Both the position numbers and the translations under genes were made by a program. Under the pieces are notes generated by a model. It ran no database searches, was not told the origin of the DNA, and worked only from the letters and a program-made list of their open reading frames with translations. A stretch of 64,000 bases of DNA from Synechocystis sp. PCC 7509 (lineage in GTDB: Bacteria; Cyanobacteriota; Cyanobacteriia; Cyanobacteriales; Chroococcidiopsidaceae). Positions 55,566-64,000 of the stretch are shown in pieces. Every line of letters starts with the position of its first letter. Positions within the stretch are counted from its first letter, which is position 1. The stretch lies in contig NZ_ALVU02000001.1 in NCBI RefSeq assembly GCF_000332075.2, forward strand, positions 3,856,324-3,920,323, given 5' to 3'.

Positions 55566-56903
55566 ATGCGATCGCGCACTGTTCGAGAAGGCTCTGTTGG
55601 TTTATTAATTCTCCTAGGAATAGGACTACTGGGCGGGTTTATACTTTGGCTCAAAGGAGTGCAATTCAATCAACGCAGCTACAAAGCCATTGTCTTTTTT
55701 ACCAATGTAGCTGGGATTCAAGAAGGGGCAACCGTTCGCTATCGTGGCGTAAATATAGGTAGTGTAGTAGCAATCAAACCGGGAGCAAACGGCGTAGAGG
55801 TCGAGATTGAAATTAGTCCTGCCGATATCATAATTCCCAAGGATGCTGTAATTGAAGCCAATCAATCTGGCTTAATTAGCGAAGTGAGTATTGATATTAC
55901 ACCTATTAGTCAGCTATCGCCGCAATTAGTTGTCGCTAAACCCTTAGATGAAAATTGCGATCGCAATCTAATTGTCTGTAACGGCTCTCAACTTCAAGGT
56001 AAAGTTGGTGTTAGTCTAGATGCGCTGATTCGTTCTTCCACCAATTTTGCTAGTATTTACGGCAACCCAAAACTTTACGCCAGTTTAAATAATGCTGTAA
56101 ATAATGCGGCGGTGGCGGCGGTGGGAGTGACAGAGCTTACAAAGGAACTTGAAGTATTATCAAAGTCTACTCGTCAGCAATTAAGAACCTTCTCTACGGC
56201 GGCAACTTCGGTACAGCAAGCCGCCAATGAAATTAGCGCCTCAAGTAGCAAAACTATTACCCAGTTTGGTAATACTGCCGAGGGATTGAATTCAACAACG
56301 GCTAATGTCAATCGCTTAGTAAATAATGTTGATAGTTTGGTAACGACAAATCGCTCTACTTTGGTTACTACCCTTAATAATCTCAACCAGGTAAGCGAAC
56401 AGTTGCAAGGAACTTTTAGGGATCTTTCCCCAACCCTCAATCGCGTTAACCAAAGTCAATTAATCCAAAACTTAGAAACCCTATCTGCCAACGCTGCGGA
56501 AGCTTCTACTAATTTACGCAATGCCTCTAATGCGTTGAACGATCCCAATAATATATTGGTATTGCAACAAACTTTAGATTCGGCACGAGTAACTTTTGCC
56601 AATGCTCAAAAAATTACGTCAGACTTGGACGAATTAACGGGAGATCCTGAGTTTCGCCAAAATGTCCGCCAAATAGTTGATGGCTTGAGCGGTTTAGTGT
56701 CTTCCACCCAACAATTAGAACAGCAAGTACAGGTAGCTGCAAGTTTAGAACCGACAACACCAGAACAAATAAATCTGAGTACAACTAGCGCTCCTGTTTC
56801 CGTCATGCCAAACGTAGATAGTGCGGAGTTTTCTTTAGCTCAAAAAACTTTAAAGCCAATTTTATCTACAACTGAATTAGAAGGCAGTCAGGAAGCTAAA
56901 TAA
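55566..56903 (+). CDS. mlaD: MCE-domain lipid-transport protein, MlaD/TGD2-like
   Basis: 445 residues. A single N-terminal anchor (about 9-30, VGLLILLGIGLLGGFILWLK) is followed by the MCE domain (about 38-120; FTNVAGIQEGATVRYRGVNI), which forms hexameric rings with a hydrophobic channel. The rest (about 150-400) is long and helical with Asn/Thr/Ser repeats, a coiled-coil-like extension. In proteobacteria MlaD binds phospholipid; in chloroplasts TGD2 serves lipid import. A role moving lipids between membranes is inferred. Stop at 56903 is followed by a hairpin at 56971-56993. Confidence 0.88.
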   Translation: MRSRTVREGSVGLLILLGIGLLGGFILWLKGVQFNQRSYKAIVFFTNVAGIQEGATVRYRGVNIGSVVAIKPGANGVEVEIEISPADIIIPKDAVIEANQSGLISEVSIDITPISQLSPQLVVAKPLDENCDRNLIVCNGSQLQGKVGVSLDALIRSSTNFASIYGNPKLYASLNNAVNNAAVAAVGVTELTKELEVLSKSTRQQLRTFSTAATSVQQAANEISASSSKTITQFGNTAEGLNSTTANVNRLVNNVDSLVTTNRSTLVTTLNNLNQVSEQLQGTFRDLSPTLNRVNQSQLIQNLETLSANAAEASTNLRNASNALNDPNNILVLQQTLDSARVTFANAQKITSDLDELTGDPEFRQNVRQIVDGLSGLVSSTQQLEQQVQVAASLEPTTPEQINLSTTSAPVSVMPNVDSAEFSLAQKTLKPILSTTELEGSQEAK

Positions 56904-56970
56904 AAATTGGGCGTTGTTTGAGGGCGCAGGGGAAATTAACTAATAAGGCGATTTTCAAGCCAATGTAAGA

Positions 56971-56993
56971 AAGACGTTGCATGGCAACGTCTT
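56971..56993. terminator. Terminator hairpin between mlaD and the VWA gene
   Basis: 10-bp perfect stem AAGACGTTGC/GCAACGTCTT with a 3-base loop, between two converging genes. No strong T-tract on either strand, so efficiency is uncertain. Confidence 0.55.
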
Positions 56994-57010
56994 GTTGTCA
57001 AAATTTATCT

Positions 57011-57685
57011 TCAAACTATACCCCAACCAGGAGGCGGCAACGGTATTTGCTCGTCCATTCTTGACTGCGATACTCGCTGCATACTGGCAGAAAGCCAGAT
57101 AAACATTTCTTGAAAGTTTAAACCTACTAATTTTAAAGGACTACGAGCAACAATTTGAGAAAGACGAGTCATATTTGCCCCTTCTACCCCTACGGCAAAG
57201 AAGGCTACGCGCTTATTGGCTTCATCTTCTTTAATGCGTTGTGCTGCTTGCTCAATCAGGCTATCTGGTTCGCCTTGGGGTTCTCCATCGGTAATTAAAA
57301 ATACCCAAGGGCGATAGTAAGCTACCCCATTGGCACTGTACTCGGCTTTGCGACTAGCTACCATATCTAGTCCTTTATGAATTGCCGAACCCATCACTGT
57401 CAAACCTTGAGCTTTCAAAGTTGGTGGTTCAAATTGGTCGGCGGTAATAAAATCTTGAACGACATTTACATCACTGTTGAAGGTAAGGATTGCAACTTCA
57501 ACACGCTTTTTAGCTAGGTTATCGCGGTTTAGCTCCTCTTTGAATATTTTTAATCCCTCATTTAAGGCGTTAATTGCCTCACCTTGCATTGAACCCGAAG
57601 TGTCTAGCAACAATACGCAGGGACAACGTGGTTCTGGATTTTCAGCAAATTCAACAGCATCTTCAAGTCTTAAAAAATCAGGCAT
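57011..57685 (-). CDS. Von Willebrand factor A domain protein (TerY-like)
   Basis: 224 residues, a single VWA domain. The MIDAS metal site is complete: D28-x-S30-x-S32 in LLLDTSGSMQG, a threonine in GLTVMGSAIHKGL and an aspartate in LITDGEPQGEPD. It has no signal peptide, so it is cytoplasmic. TerY-like proteins occur with tellurite-resistance or stress modules and as stand-alone copies in cyanobacteria; no other ter gene is here. The C-terminus is Pro-rich (IPLPPPGWGIV). Separated by 110 bases from the upstream SWIM-protein gene, on the same strand. Function unknown. Confidence 0.85.
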   Translation of the reverse strand: MPDFLRLEDAVEFAENPEPRCPCVLLLDTSGSMQGEAINALNEGLKIFKEELNRDNLAKKRVEVAILTFNSDVNVVQDFITADQFEPPTLKAQGLTVMGSAIHKGLDMVASRKAEYSANGVAYYRPWVFLITDGEPQGEPDSLIEQAAQRIKEDEANKRVAFFAVGVEGANMTRLSQIVARSPLKLVGLNFQEMFIWLSASMQRVSQSRMDEQIPLPPPGWGIV

Positions 57686-57795
57686 AGTAAGAGCAATTAT
57701 ATGACTAGAATTCCTAGTTTAACTGGGCGTGTGAAAGCCTAGCATCTGTTTTATTGTAGAAAAGATGGCAAAAATCAGCAAAATATATTGTTTAA

Positions 57796-58632
57796 TTACA
57801 AATTCATCGCTGAAATTGCGGCTTTTTGGCTAACTTGGCTGTAGGCACTACTCAAATATGCGATCGCAGCTTCCGAGACTGTAGCATCAAAGTTAGAGTT
57901 TCCCGTACCATCAATTGATAGAGGAATAGGCCCTAATATATCTAATATTGATTCGCTGCTCACCGGGGGCGCAATGACAACTAAATTTGGGTCTAAGGGT
58001 CGATCGTAGCGCCAAAATTGACTAATATTTGGAGTATTAAGACGATTAGGGGAAATAGGAATGTTTTGTAATTCTGTTGTCTCCTCGGTATTTTTAGGAG
58101 TGCGTAGCTGACGCAAAGCCGCGATAATTTGGTCTTTAGAGCTACCGCGCAGTTGAAATAATACAAAAGGATCTTCGCTAAAGCGATCGCCCAATTGATA
58201 ATATACTGCCCCTATATGCTTGCAGGGGTTGGCTTTGTCGGGACAAGAACATTTGCTGCGAATATCGCTCAAACTAAAGGGAAATAGCGACACGCCATTG
58301 GCGGTAAATACTTCTTCAATATTTTGCGGCATTTCCCCAGCCAATAATTTTGCGGCAAAAAATGCCCGATGGGACATAGTTTCAATTACAAAACCCCATT
58401 GTTCGGCGGTAAAAGACTCCAAAGATAAAGAAACTTGATAAGGTTCTATTTCTGAACCTTGCACGTTAGCAGACACCTGAGCGCCTCGAAACTTAATGCT
58501 CAGGACATTTCCCTGTCTGGAGTAGGTTCTTGCTCTTTCTAGACGCTTTTTGAAGCGGTAGGAGTCTAGTAAATCTAGCCATCGTTGCGCCCACCATTCA
58601 CGGCTTGCTTGGGCGTTGTAACTGGTCGTCAT
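57796..58632 (-). CDS. SWIM zinc-finger protein
   Basis: 278 residues. Residues about 125-140 hold the SWIM finger, C128-x-C130...C137-x-H139 (SKCSCPDKANPCKHIGAVYY), which chelates zinc and binds DNA or protein. The N-terminal half is beta-rich, and the C-terminal part beyond about 180 is Pro/Asn-rich. SWIM fingers often accompany SNF2 helicases, but none is in the window. No operon partner is clear; the VWA gene is 110 bases downstream on the same strand. Function unknown. Confidence 0.8.
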   Translation of the reverse strand: MTTSYNAQASREWWAQRWLDLLDSYRFKKRLERARTYSRQGNVLSIKFRGAQVSANVQGSEIEPYQVSLSLESFTAEQWGFVIETMSHRAFFAAKLLAGEMPQNIEEVFTANGVSLFPFSLSDIRSKCSCPDKANPCKHIGAVYYQLGDRFSEDPFVLFQLRGSSKDQIIAALRQLRTPKNTEETTELQNIPISPNRLNTPNISQFWRYDRPLDPNLVVIAPPVSSESILDILGPIPLSIDGTGNSNFDATVSEAAIAYLSSAYSQVSQKAAISAMNL

Positions 58633-58723
58633 TGTTTTGCATTTAACTAGCGTTTGTTTATTTTAAACAAATAAATGCGATCGCATCTATGGAGTATTTT
58701 TTCTCAAAGTGCGATCGCTTAGA

Positions 58724-61348
58724 TTACAGTTTTGTACTTGATTTTGCTCTAGATTTGGTTGTTGTAGTTTTCTTCTTAGTAGTAATGGTATTTGCTTTGG
58801 TTGTGCGTTTAGCGGTACTAGCTGGCTTTTTAGTCGCCAATAACTCTAAAGCTGTAGCTAACGTCATTGTTTCTACGGTTTGACCTTCCGCTAAACCCAC
58901 ATTAACTTTACCGTGCTTGATATAAGCACCATAAGGGCCATCGTAGATATTAACGGGTTCATTGTCTGCTGGATGAGAACCCAATTCTTTTAAAGCTTGC
59001 TTAGACTTGCTGCGCCCCGTTTTTTTCGGCTCTGACAAAATCTCTAAAGCTCTTTCTAAAGTAATTGTAAACACATCATCACCAGCTTTAAGACTGCGGT
59101 AGTCTTTTTCATCCTTGCTTTGATTGTGGACGATAAAAGGCCCAAACTTACCAAGTCCTGCTTGGATTTTGCCATTGGTAGCCGGATGAACCCCTAACGT
59201 GCGGGGTAAAGCCAATTGGTTAACAGCTATTTCTAAAGTCACATTGTCAGGACTAACACCCGCAGGTAAAGAAGCGGTTTTAGGCTTTTTATTTTGCTCC
59301 GAGGGTTCGCCTAGTTGTAAGTAATAACCGTTGCTGCCAATCTTGAGATAAATTGTTTCTCCAGTATCGGGATGTTCGCCTACTTTATTTGGCCCTTGCA
59401 ACAATGCTTCGACTTGTGCAGAATTTATATCGGCGGGAGTTAAGTTTGGTGGAATTGAAGCTGTGACCGTTCCATTCCCGTTATTTGATTCCACGTAAGG
59501 GCCAAACTTACCAATGCGGACTTTGACATCCAAATCGTCTAGTTGTACCGTTGTCGCTTTAGTGCGGTCGATTTGGCTTTCTCTTTCTTTGACTAAAGTT
59601 TCTAGCCCTTTATCTCCCGAATAAAATTGTCGCAGATAAGGCAGCCACTTAACTTCTCCAGTAGCAATATCATCTAAAGTTTGCTCCATTTTTGAAGTAA
59701 AGCTAGTATTGACCAAATCAGGAAAGTGTTCTTCTAGTAAAGCTGTGACAGCAAAAGCTGTAAAAGTGGGAATTAAAGCATTATTTACTAACTGCGCGTA
59801 ACCCCGGTCGATAATCGTGCCAATAATACTTGCATAGGTACTAGGTCGCCCAATCCCTTCACTTTCTAGCATTTTGACTAAAGAAGCTTCCGTATAACGA
59901 GCGGGAGGTTGGGTTTCGTGACCTACGGCATCTAATTTAGTACAATTGGGGCTGTCACCTACTTTTAAAGCTGGTAAAATTACCTCTTGATCTTCCAAGG
60001 CTGCATTTGGGTCATCAGAACCTTCTACATAGGCGCGGAGAAACCCAGGAAAATCAATCCGTTTCCCACTAGAACGAAATCCCGCATCTTCTACTTGAGT
60101 TTGCACAGATATTTGGGTTTGTCTTGCGTCCGCCATTTGACTTGCTACGGTGCGCTTCCAAATCAAATCGTATAAAGAAAATTCTCGACCGCTTAAGCCT
60201 GTTTCTTGGGGAGTGCGAAAAGTATTACCCGCCGGACGGATAGCTTCGTGAGCTTCTTGAGCGCCTTTGCTTTTGGTTGTATATTGCTTCGGAGCGGGGC
60301 TAAGATACTCTTTGCCATAGAGTTTTTCTACACAACTGCGGGCGGCGGAAATAGCCTCTGCGGACAAATGCACCGAATCTGTACGCATATAAGTAATATA
60401 TCCTTGCTCGTACAAACTTTGCGCCGTCCGCATTGTATCCCGTGCCGACATTCTCAGTTTGCGGTTAGATTCTTGTTGCAGGGTAGAAGTAGTAAAGGGT
60501 GGGGCAGGTTTGCGGGTAACAGGGCGCTCCTCTAAGCCTGTTACTTGCCAAGGTTTACCCCTTAGACGTTTTTGGAGAAGGAGCGCCTCTGCTTGGCTAA
60601 GTAGCGTTACTTTGCGCCCAGCAATAATTTGTCCGGTGGCTTCATCAAAATCGCTACCCGTCGCTACTTTTGTTCCTGCCAAAGTTACTAATACGGCACT
60701 AAAAGGATCTTTGTTTTGCTCTAAAGTTGCTTTTAAGTCCCAATAACTACCTTGGCGAAAAGCGCGGCGTTGACGTTCCCGACTAACTAAAAGTAATACT
60801 GCTACCGATTGTACTCGTCCGGCGGAGAGTCCCCAAGCTATTTTTTTCCAGAGTAAGGGCGACAGAGTATAGCCAACTAAACGATCTAAAATTCGTCTAG
60901 TTTCTTGAGCGCGGACTACTTGCTCGTCAATATTGCGACAATTTTTGAGAGCTTTTTTGATTGCTTCGGAGGTAATTTCATGAAATACCATCCGTTTAAT
61001 CGGCACTTTTGGTTTTAATATTTGCAATAAATGCCAACTTATGCTCTCTCCTTCGCGATCTTCATCAGTCGCCAGAATTAATTCATCGGCGGACTTGAGA
61101 GCTTCTTTTAGCTGAGTAACAATTTTTTTCTTATCCTTGGGGACAATATACAAAGGCTCAAAATCTGCCTCTACATTGACACCCAAATTTGCCCATTTTT
61201 CTGATTTTACCGCCGCCGGAATATCACTAGCCGATTGCGGTAAATCGCGCACGTGGCCCATTGAAGCTTCCACGCGGTAGCCTGCGGGCAAATAATTACG
61301 AATAGTACGAGCTTTAGTAGGAGATTCAACAATAACGAGGGTTGGCAT
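58724..61348 (-). CDS. topA: DNA topoisomerase I
   Basis: 874 residues from ATG at 61348 (MPTLVIVESPTKARTIRNYL); an upstream ATG would add 14 residues of low-quality sequence. Type IA topoisomerase, relaxing negative supercoils. The Toprim motif has TDEDREGESISWHL, and the catalytic tyrosine is Y320 in YITYMRTDS. The C-terminus carries several repeats (GKFGPFIVHN, DGPYGAYIKHG) rather than CxxC zinc fingers, as in cyanobacterial forms, and ends in a Lys/Thr-rich tail. Divergent from the cyclophilin gene over 325 bases. Confidence 0.95.
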   Translation of the reverse strand: MPTLVIVESPTKARTIRNYLPAGYRVEASMGHVRDLPQSASDIPAAVKSEKWANLGVNVEADFEPLYIVPKDKKKIVTQLKEALKSADELILATDEDREGESISWHLLQILKPKVPIKRMVFHEITSEAIKKALKNCRNIDEQVVRAQETRRILDRLVGYTLSPLLWKKIAWGLSAGRVQSVAVLLLVSRERQRRAFRQGSYWDLKATLEQNKDPFSAVLVTLAGTKVATGSDFDEATGQIIAGRKVTLLSQAEALLLQKRLRGKPWQVTGLEERPVTRKPAPPFTTSTLQQESNRKLRMSARDTMRTAQSLYEQGYITYMRTDSVHLSAEAISAARSCVEKLYGKEYLSPAPKQYTTKSKGAQEAHEAIRPAGNTFRTPQETGLSGREFSLYDLIWKRTVASQMADARQTQISVQTQVEDAGFRSSGKRIDFPGFLRAYVEGSDDPNAALEDQEVILPALKVGDSPNCTKLDAVGHETQPPARYTEASLVKMLESEGIGRPSTYASIIGTIIDRGYAQLVNNALIPTFTAFAVTALLEEHFPDLVNTSFTSKMEQTLDDIATGEVKWLPYLRQFYSGDKGLETLVKERESQIDRTKATTVQLDDLDVKVRIGKFGPYVESNNGNGTVTASIPPNLTPADINSAQVEALLQGPNKVGEHPDTGETIYLKIGSNGYYLQLGEPSEQNKKPKTASLPAGVSPDNVTLEIAVNQLALPRTLGVHPATNGKIQAGLGKFGPFIVHNQSKDEKDYRSLKAGDDVFTITLERALEILSEPKKTGRSKSKQALKELGSHPADNEPVNIYDGPYGAYIKHGKVNVGLAEGQTVETMTLATALELLATKKPASTAKRTTKANTITTKKKTTTTKSRAKSSTKL

Positions 61349-61673
61349 GGGAACTTTTGGAGCAAGTAGCAACGAGGCTAATAAGTTCAAGGATTAAAGA
61401 ATTTTCCTTCTAATGTCAAGAGGGAAAATTTTATTAAGAGATAATTTTATCTACATTAAGTTATTTCAATCTTTAACCTATATCAGAGGATAGTGGCTAC
61501 AGCCACAAATAAAAAATATCCTCAACCAATTACCGGATAAGGGTTACAAGAATTGTGTAACTTGTGCTAAAAATTACTCTTTTTGCTTTCTTCGCCCAAA
61601 CTTGGCTGCAAAAAAGTCAATAGTGCTAAGTATCTAAATTGAACTAAAGCCCAAAATCCACTAAGGTGAATTG
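61349..61673. promoter_or_regulatory. Divergent spacer between topA and the cyclophilin gene
   Basis: 325 bases containing the promoters of both genes. No coding frame, tRNA or terminator hairpin. Promoter boxes are not assigned. Confidence 0.4.
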
Positions 61674-62804
61674 ATGGCGCATTCTTTAAGCTATCCCATG
61701 ACAAAATTGTGGAAACGCTGGCTTAGAGCCAGCTTGATTGTAACTCTGCTCGTTGCCTTTGTTTTTGGAACACTGGTTTCTCCCAGCAACGCCGCTTTAC
61801 CTGCGGGTAATGCAATTACTGATGGTAAAGCATTGTTACGCTACTCTTTACCCATTGACAACCCAACGGTACGAGAACTACAAACCTCTTTAGAAGATAT
61901 TGCTGCTCAATTACGGGCAAATCGTCGCTGGGGTGCGATCGCAGCCGATCTAAAAAAAGCAACTAAAATTGTGAAAGAGCGATCTGCTAAGTTGTTAGCA
62001 ACAGTTCCCGAAAATCGCCAGCCTCAAGCAAAGACTTTAATTGACCAAATCCAAGCGGGGATAGAAACACTCCAACCGGCGGTAGAAGCTAAAGAAAAAA
62101 ACCAAATCTGGGAAGACCGAGCTAAATTATTAACTTTAGTCGGACAGTTAGAAGAATTAATGGCGGTAGGTTTTCCCTTTGAAGTACCTGCCGAGTACAG
62201 CAACTTACCTCAACTTAAAGGTCGCGCCACCGTAGAAATAGCTACAAATAAAGGCGACCTTACAGTAGTTTTGGATGGTTACAGCGCCCCAGTTACGGCA
62301 GGAAACTTTGTTGATTTGGTGCAAAGAGGTTTTTATAATGGGTTGGAGTTTACGCGCTCAGAAGACTCCTATGTACTGCAAATTGGCGATCCCCCAGGTA
62401 AAGAAGAAGGATTTATCGATCCTGATACTGGTAAATATCGCGCTGTGCCTTTAGAAGTGCTTGCCGAAAACGATAAAACTCCTACCTATGGCATTACTTT
62501 AGAAGATGCGGGACGTTACCGCGACGGGGTAGTATTGCCTTTTTCTGCTTACGGAACTCTAGCTATGGCTCGTCCTGAAAGCGAACCAAATGGCGCTTCT
62601 TCGCAATTTTTCTTTTTCCTATTTGAACCAGAACTTACTCCCGCCGGGAGAAATTTGTTAGATGGTCGCTACTCGGTGTTTGGCTATTTGACTGAAGGGA
62701 AGGAAGTTTTGGAACAACTCAAAGCGGGAGATGTTATTAAATCGGCTAAAGTTGTGGCGGGATTAGAAAACTTAGTCGAGCCAAAAGTTGCTTCTAGCAA
62801 ATAA
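61674..62804 (+). CDS. Cyclophilin-type peptidyl-prolyl isomerase with PsbQ-like N-terminal domain (TLP40-like)
   Basis: 376 residues from ATG at 61674 (the preceding TTG is not needed). A signal peptide at about 10-38 ends SNAALP. A helical bundle (about 45-165) resembles PsbQ/TLP40, and the cyclophilin fold covers about 175-370: VEIATNKGDLTVVLDGYSAP, FVDLVQRGFYNGLEFTR and SSQFFFFLFE, where the Arg/Phe/Gln active-site pattern is degenerate (R in FTRSED, Q in SSQFF). TLP40-like proteins lie in the thylakoid lumen and may regulate protein phosphatases or assembly. Ends at an imperfect hairpin at 62827-62847. Confidence 0.88.
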   Translation: MAHSLSYPMTKLWKRWLRASLIVTLLVAFVFGTLVSPSNAALPAGNAITDGKALLRYSLPIDNPTVRELQTSLEDIAAQLRANRRWGAIAADLKKATKIVKERSAKLLATVPENRQPQAKTLIDQIQAGIETLQPAVEAKEKNQIWEDRAKLLTLVGQLEELMAVGFPFEVPAEYSNLPQLKGRATVEIATNKGDLTVVLDGYSAPVTAGNFVDLVQRGFYNGLEFTRSEDSYVLQIGDPPGKEEGFIDPDTGKYRAVPLEVLAENDKTPTYGITLEDAGRYRDGVVLPFSAYGTLAMARPESEPNGASSQFFFFLFEPELTPAGRNLLDGRYSVFGYLTEGKEVLEQLKAGDVIKSAKVVAGLENLVEPKVASSK

Positions 62805-62826
62805 TCAGGTCGAGTTTTAGAAATTA

Positions 62827-62847
62827 CCCTCGCATCCTCTGCGGGGG
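62827..62847 (+). terminator. Imperfect hairpin after the cyclophilin gene
   Basis: CCCTCGCA pairs with TGCGGGGG (one mismatch or G-T pair) around a 5-base loop, followed by ATTTA. A weak terminator candidate. Confidence 0.45.
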
Positions 62848-62932
62848 ATTTATGTAGGCTCAATCTAGTCGATACAATAATACCTAGGGAAAATTTCAGT
62901 CCGATAATTCGTCAGTTTGCTCAAGGTAAAAA

Positions 62933-63817
62933 ATGGCAACAAATTCACAGCAGTTAGCTAAAACGCTTTCAAGCTCGGTGTTTTTAAGCAGAGGTCGTAG
63001 TCTTTGGGAATTAAACCAACAAAATTGGGAACTACCATTAACAAAGATAGAAAAGCTACTGGTGGGTATGTATGTGATTTTGGAGGATTACTCCCAGGGG
63101 AAGTTCCCACCCAGATTTGACGACCAAAAATTGGCTCACGATGCAGAAATTGCCTATCGTTTTTCATTGCCAGGATTAACGGAGTTTGATGTTGCTGATA
63201 GTGAGATTCGTAAGCCTTTTTGGTTTGGTTCTGCAACAGGAAAATATCTTACAGATTTTATCAACTTAGTTTTTGTTTTAGAAAAGCTGCAAATTTCTCC
63301 ACCACAAAAATTACTCGAACTTGGCTGTGGAACTGGATGGATGTCAGAATTTTTGGCTTTGATGAAGTTTGAGGTAATGGCAACTTCTATCTCTCCTCAC
63401 GATATTAGAGACGCTCAAACCAGAATTAAAAGCCTTGAGGCTAAAAATCTCAAGCCTAACTTGGAATTTATAGTTTCTTCGATGGAAACTGTAGCCGAGT
63501 CCGTTCAAAATCAAGGGTTGTTTGATACTGTGCTAGTTTTTGAAGCGTTGCACCATGCCTATGATTGGAGAAAAGCAATTAATTCTAGTTATAGCTGCTT
63601 AAAAAGTGGCGGGTGGCTCTTAGTGTGCAATGAACCTAATTTTTTTCATACGGCGGTTTCTTATCGGATAGCTAAATTGTCTAATACTCACGAGATTGGA
63701 TTCAAACGCTCGGAACTGATACACCACCTAAAACAAACGGGTTTTCAAGATATTCAGATTATGAAAAACAAGATGGATTGGTTGGTTAAACCCCATTGGA
63801 TAGCCGCTCAAAAATAA
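62933..63817 (+). CDS. SAM-dependent methyltransferase (class I)
   Basis: 294 residues. The first 120 residues are an unassigned helical region with FRFSLPG-like YRFSLPGLTEFDVADSEIR. The methyltransferase core starts at about 124: motif I LLELGCGTGWMSEFLAL, the second strand MATSISPHDI, DTVLVFEALHHAYDWRK (motif after the fourth strand) and LLVCNEPNFF. Class I enzymes of this kind often act on small molecules, sugars or lipids, and similar ones occur in polysaccharide clusters; substrate unknown. No signal peptide. Isolated between the cyclophilin gene and scpB. Confidence 0.85.
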   Translation: MATNSQQLAKTLSSSVFLSRGRSLWELNQQNWELPLTKIEKLLVGMYVILEDYSQGKFPPRFDDQKLAHDAEIAYRFSLPGLTEFDVADSEIRKPFWFGSATGKYLTDFINLVFVLEKLQISPPQKLLELGCGTGWMSEFLALMKFEVMATSISPHDIRDAQTRIKSLEAKNLKPNLEFIVSSMETVAESVQNQGLFDTVLVFEALHHAYDWRKAINSSYSCLKSGGWLLVCNEPNFFHTAVSYRIAKLSNTHEIGFKRSELIHHLKQTGFQDIQIMKNKMDWLVKPHWIAAQK

Positions 63818-63877
63818 AATTAGCGATCGCCTATTAATAATTGACTAGATTAATTAAAAATTCTCTATTTTTATAAA

Positions 63878-64000
63878 ATGCGCCTAGCTACCACAATCGA
63901 AGCTATCCTTTACTTGAAAGGTCAGCCGTTAACTATTACAGAAATTGCTGAATATGCAAAAGTCGATCGCTCTAGTGTTGAATATGCCTTAATTGAACTA
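63878..64000 (+). CDS. scpB: Segregation and condensation protein B, N-terminal part (runs off window)
   Basis: 41 codons from ATG at 63878 to the window edge. The sequence has TTIEAILYLKGQPLTITEIA and AKVDRSSVEYALIEL, the first winged-helix domain of ScpB, which joins SMC and ScpA in chromosome condensation. The remainder lies beyond the window, so integrity is unknown. scpA is not adjacent on the left. Confidence 0.85.
   Translation, partial: MRLATTIEAILYLKGQPLTITEIAEYAKVDRSSVEYALIEL

Overview
The window comes from a cyanobacterium. It has psbH and psbN, the rbp-rpsU pair, a CAAD/CurT-like thylakoid protein, a Mo-nitrogenase C-terminal-domain protein, a TLP40-like cyclophilin and a UPF0182 protein. 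The HIP1 octamer GCGATCGC is scattered densely through genes and spacers. Genus cannot be fixed from the sequence; codon use and gene set fit a Chroococcidiopsis- or Nostocales-like lineage (inference).

Layout. 1-5.1 kb: the right end of a type I-D CRISPR-Cas effector operon read leftwards (cas10d/csc3, csc2, truncated csc1). It faces a divergent WYL-domain regulator, with an 18-bp perfect palindrome in the shared spacer. The cas3 gene that often sits between the regulator and cas10d is absent there, and no CRISPR array lies in the window. 5.1-11.5 kb: housekeeping and small cyanobacterial genes (CAAD protein, DUF1517, tyrA, xseA/xseB, a molybdopterin oxidoreductase, rpmF, an exported Pro-rich protein, Mo-nitro_C). 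11.5-20.4 kb: asd-dapA-rnj on the minus strand, diverging from tig-clpP-clpX-hydrolase on the plus strand. 20.4-23.9 kb: a decayed IS1-family element, then a degraded copy of a signal-peptide leader, then an intact secreted M4 metalloprotease with the same leader.

24-36.8 kb: UPF0182 membrane protein, a small Cys-cluster membrane protein, amidase, recF, a P-type Ca2+-ATPase-like pump, a beta-propeller/transglutaminase protein, rbp, rpsU, pth, tatA, psbH and psbN. 36.8-46.6 kb: GH38 alpha-mannosidase, a large unrecognised protein, a long di-haem cytochrome c peroxidase-like protein, and an oxidoreductase-SelD fusion. 46.7-51.1 kb: RND efflux adaptor and pump, then tRNA-Gly(CCC). 51.2-54.0 kb: a paralogue of the Pro-rich exported protein, then a Tat-exported amine oxidase followed by an exported RidA. 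The oxidase would release imines that RidA could hydrolyse. 54.7-56.9 kb: Mla-type ATPase and MCE protein. 57-64 kb: VWA protein, SWIM zinc-finger protein, topA, TLP40-like cyclophilin, a methyltransferase, and the start of scpB.

Most of the window is core chromosome. The accessory-looking parts are the CRISPR end and the IS1/M4-protease zone. Ten intrinsic-terminator-like hairpins separate many of the transcription units.
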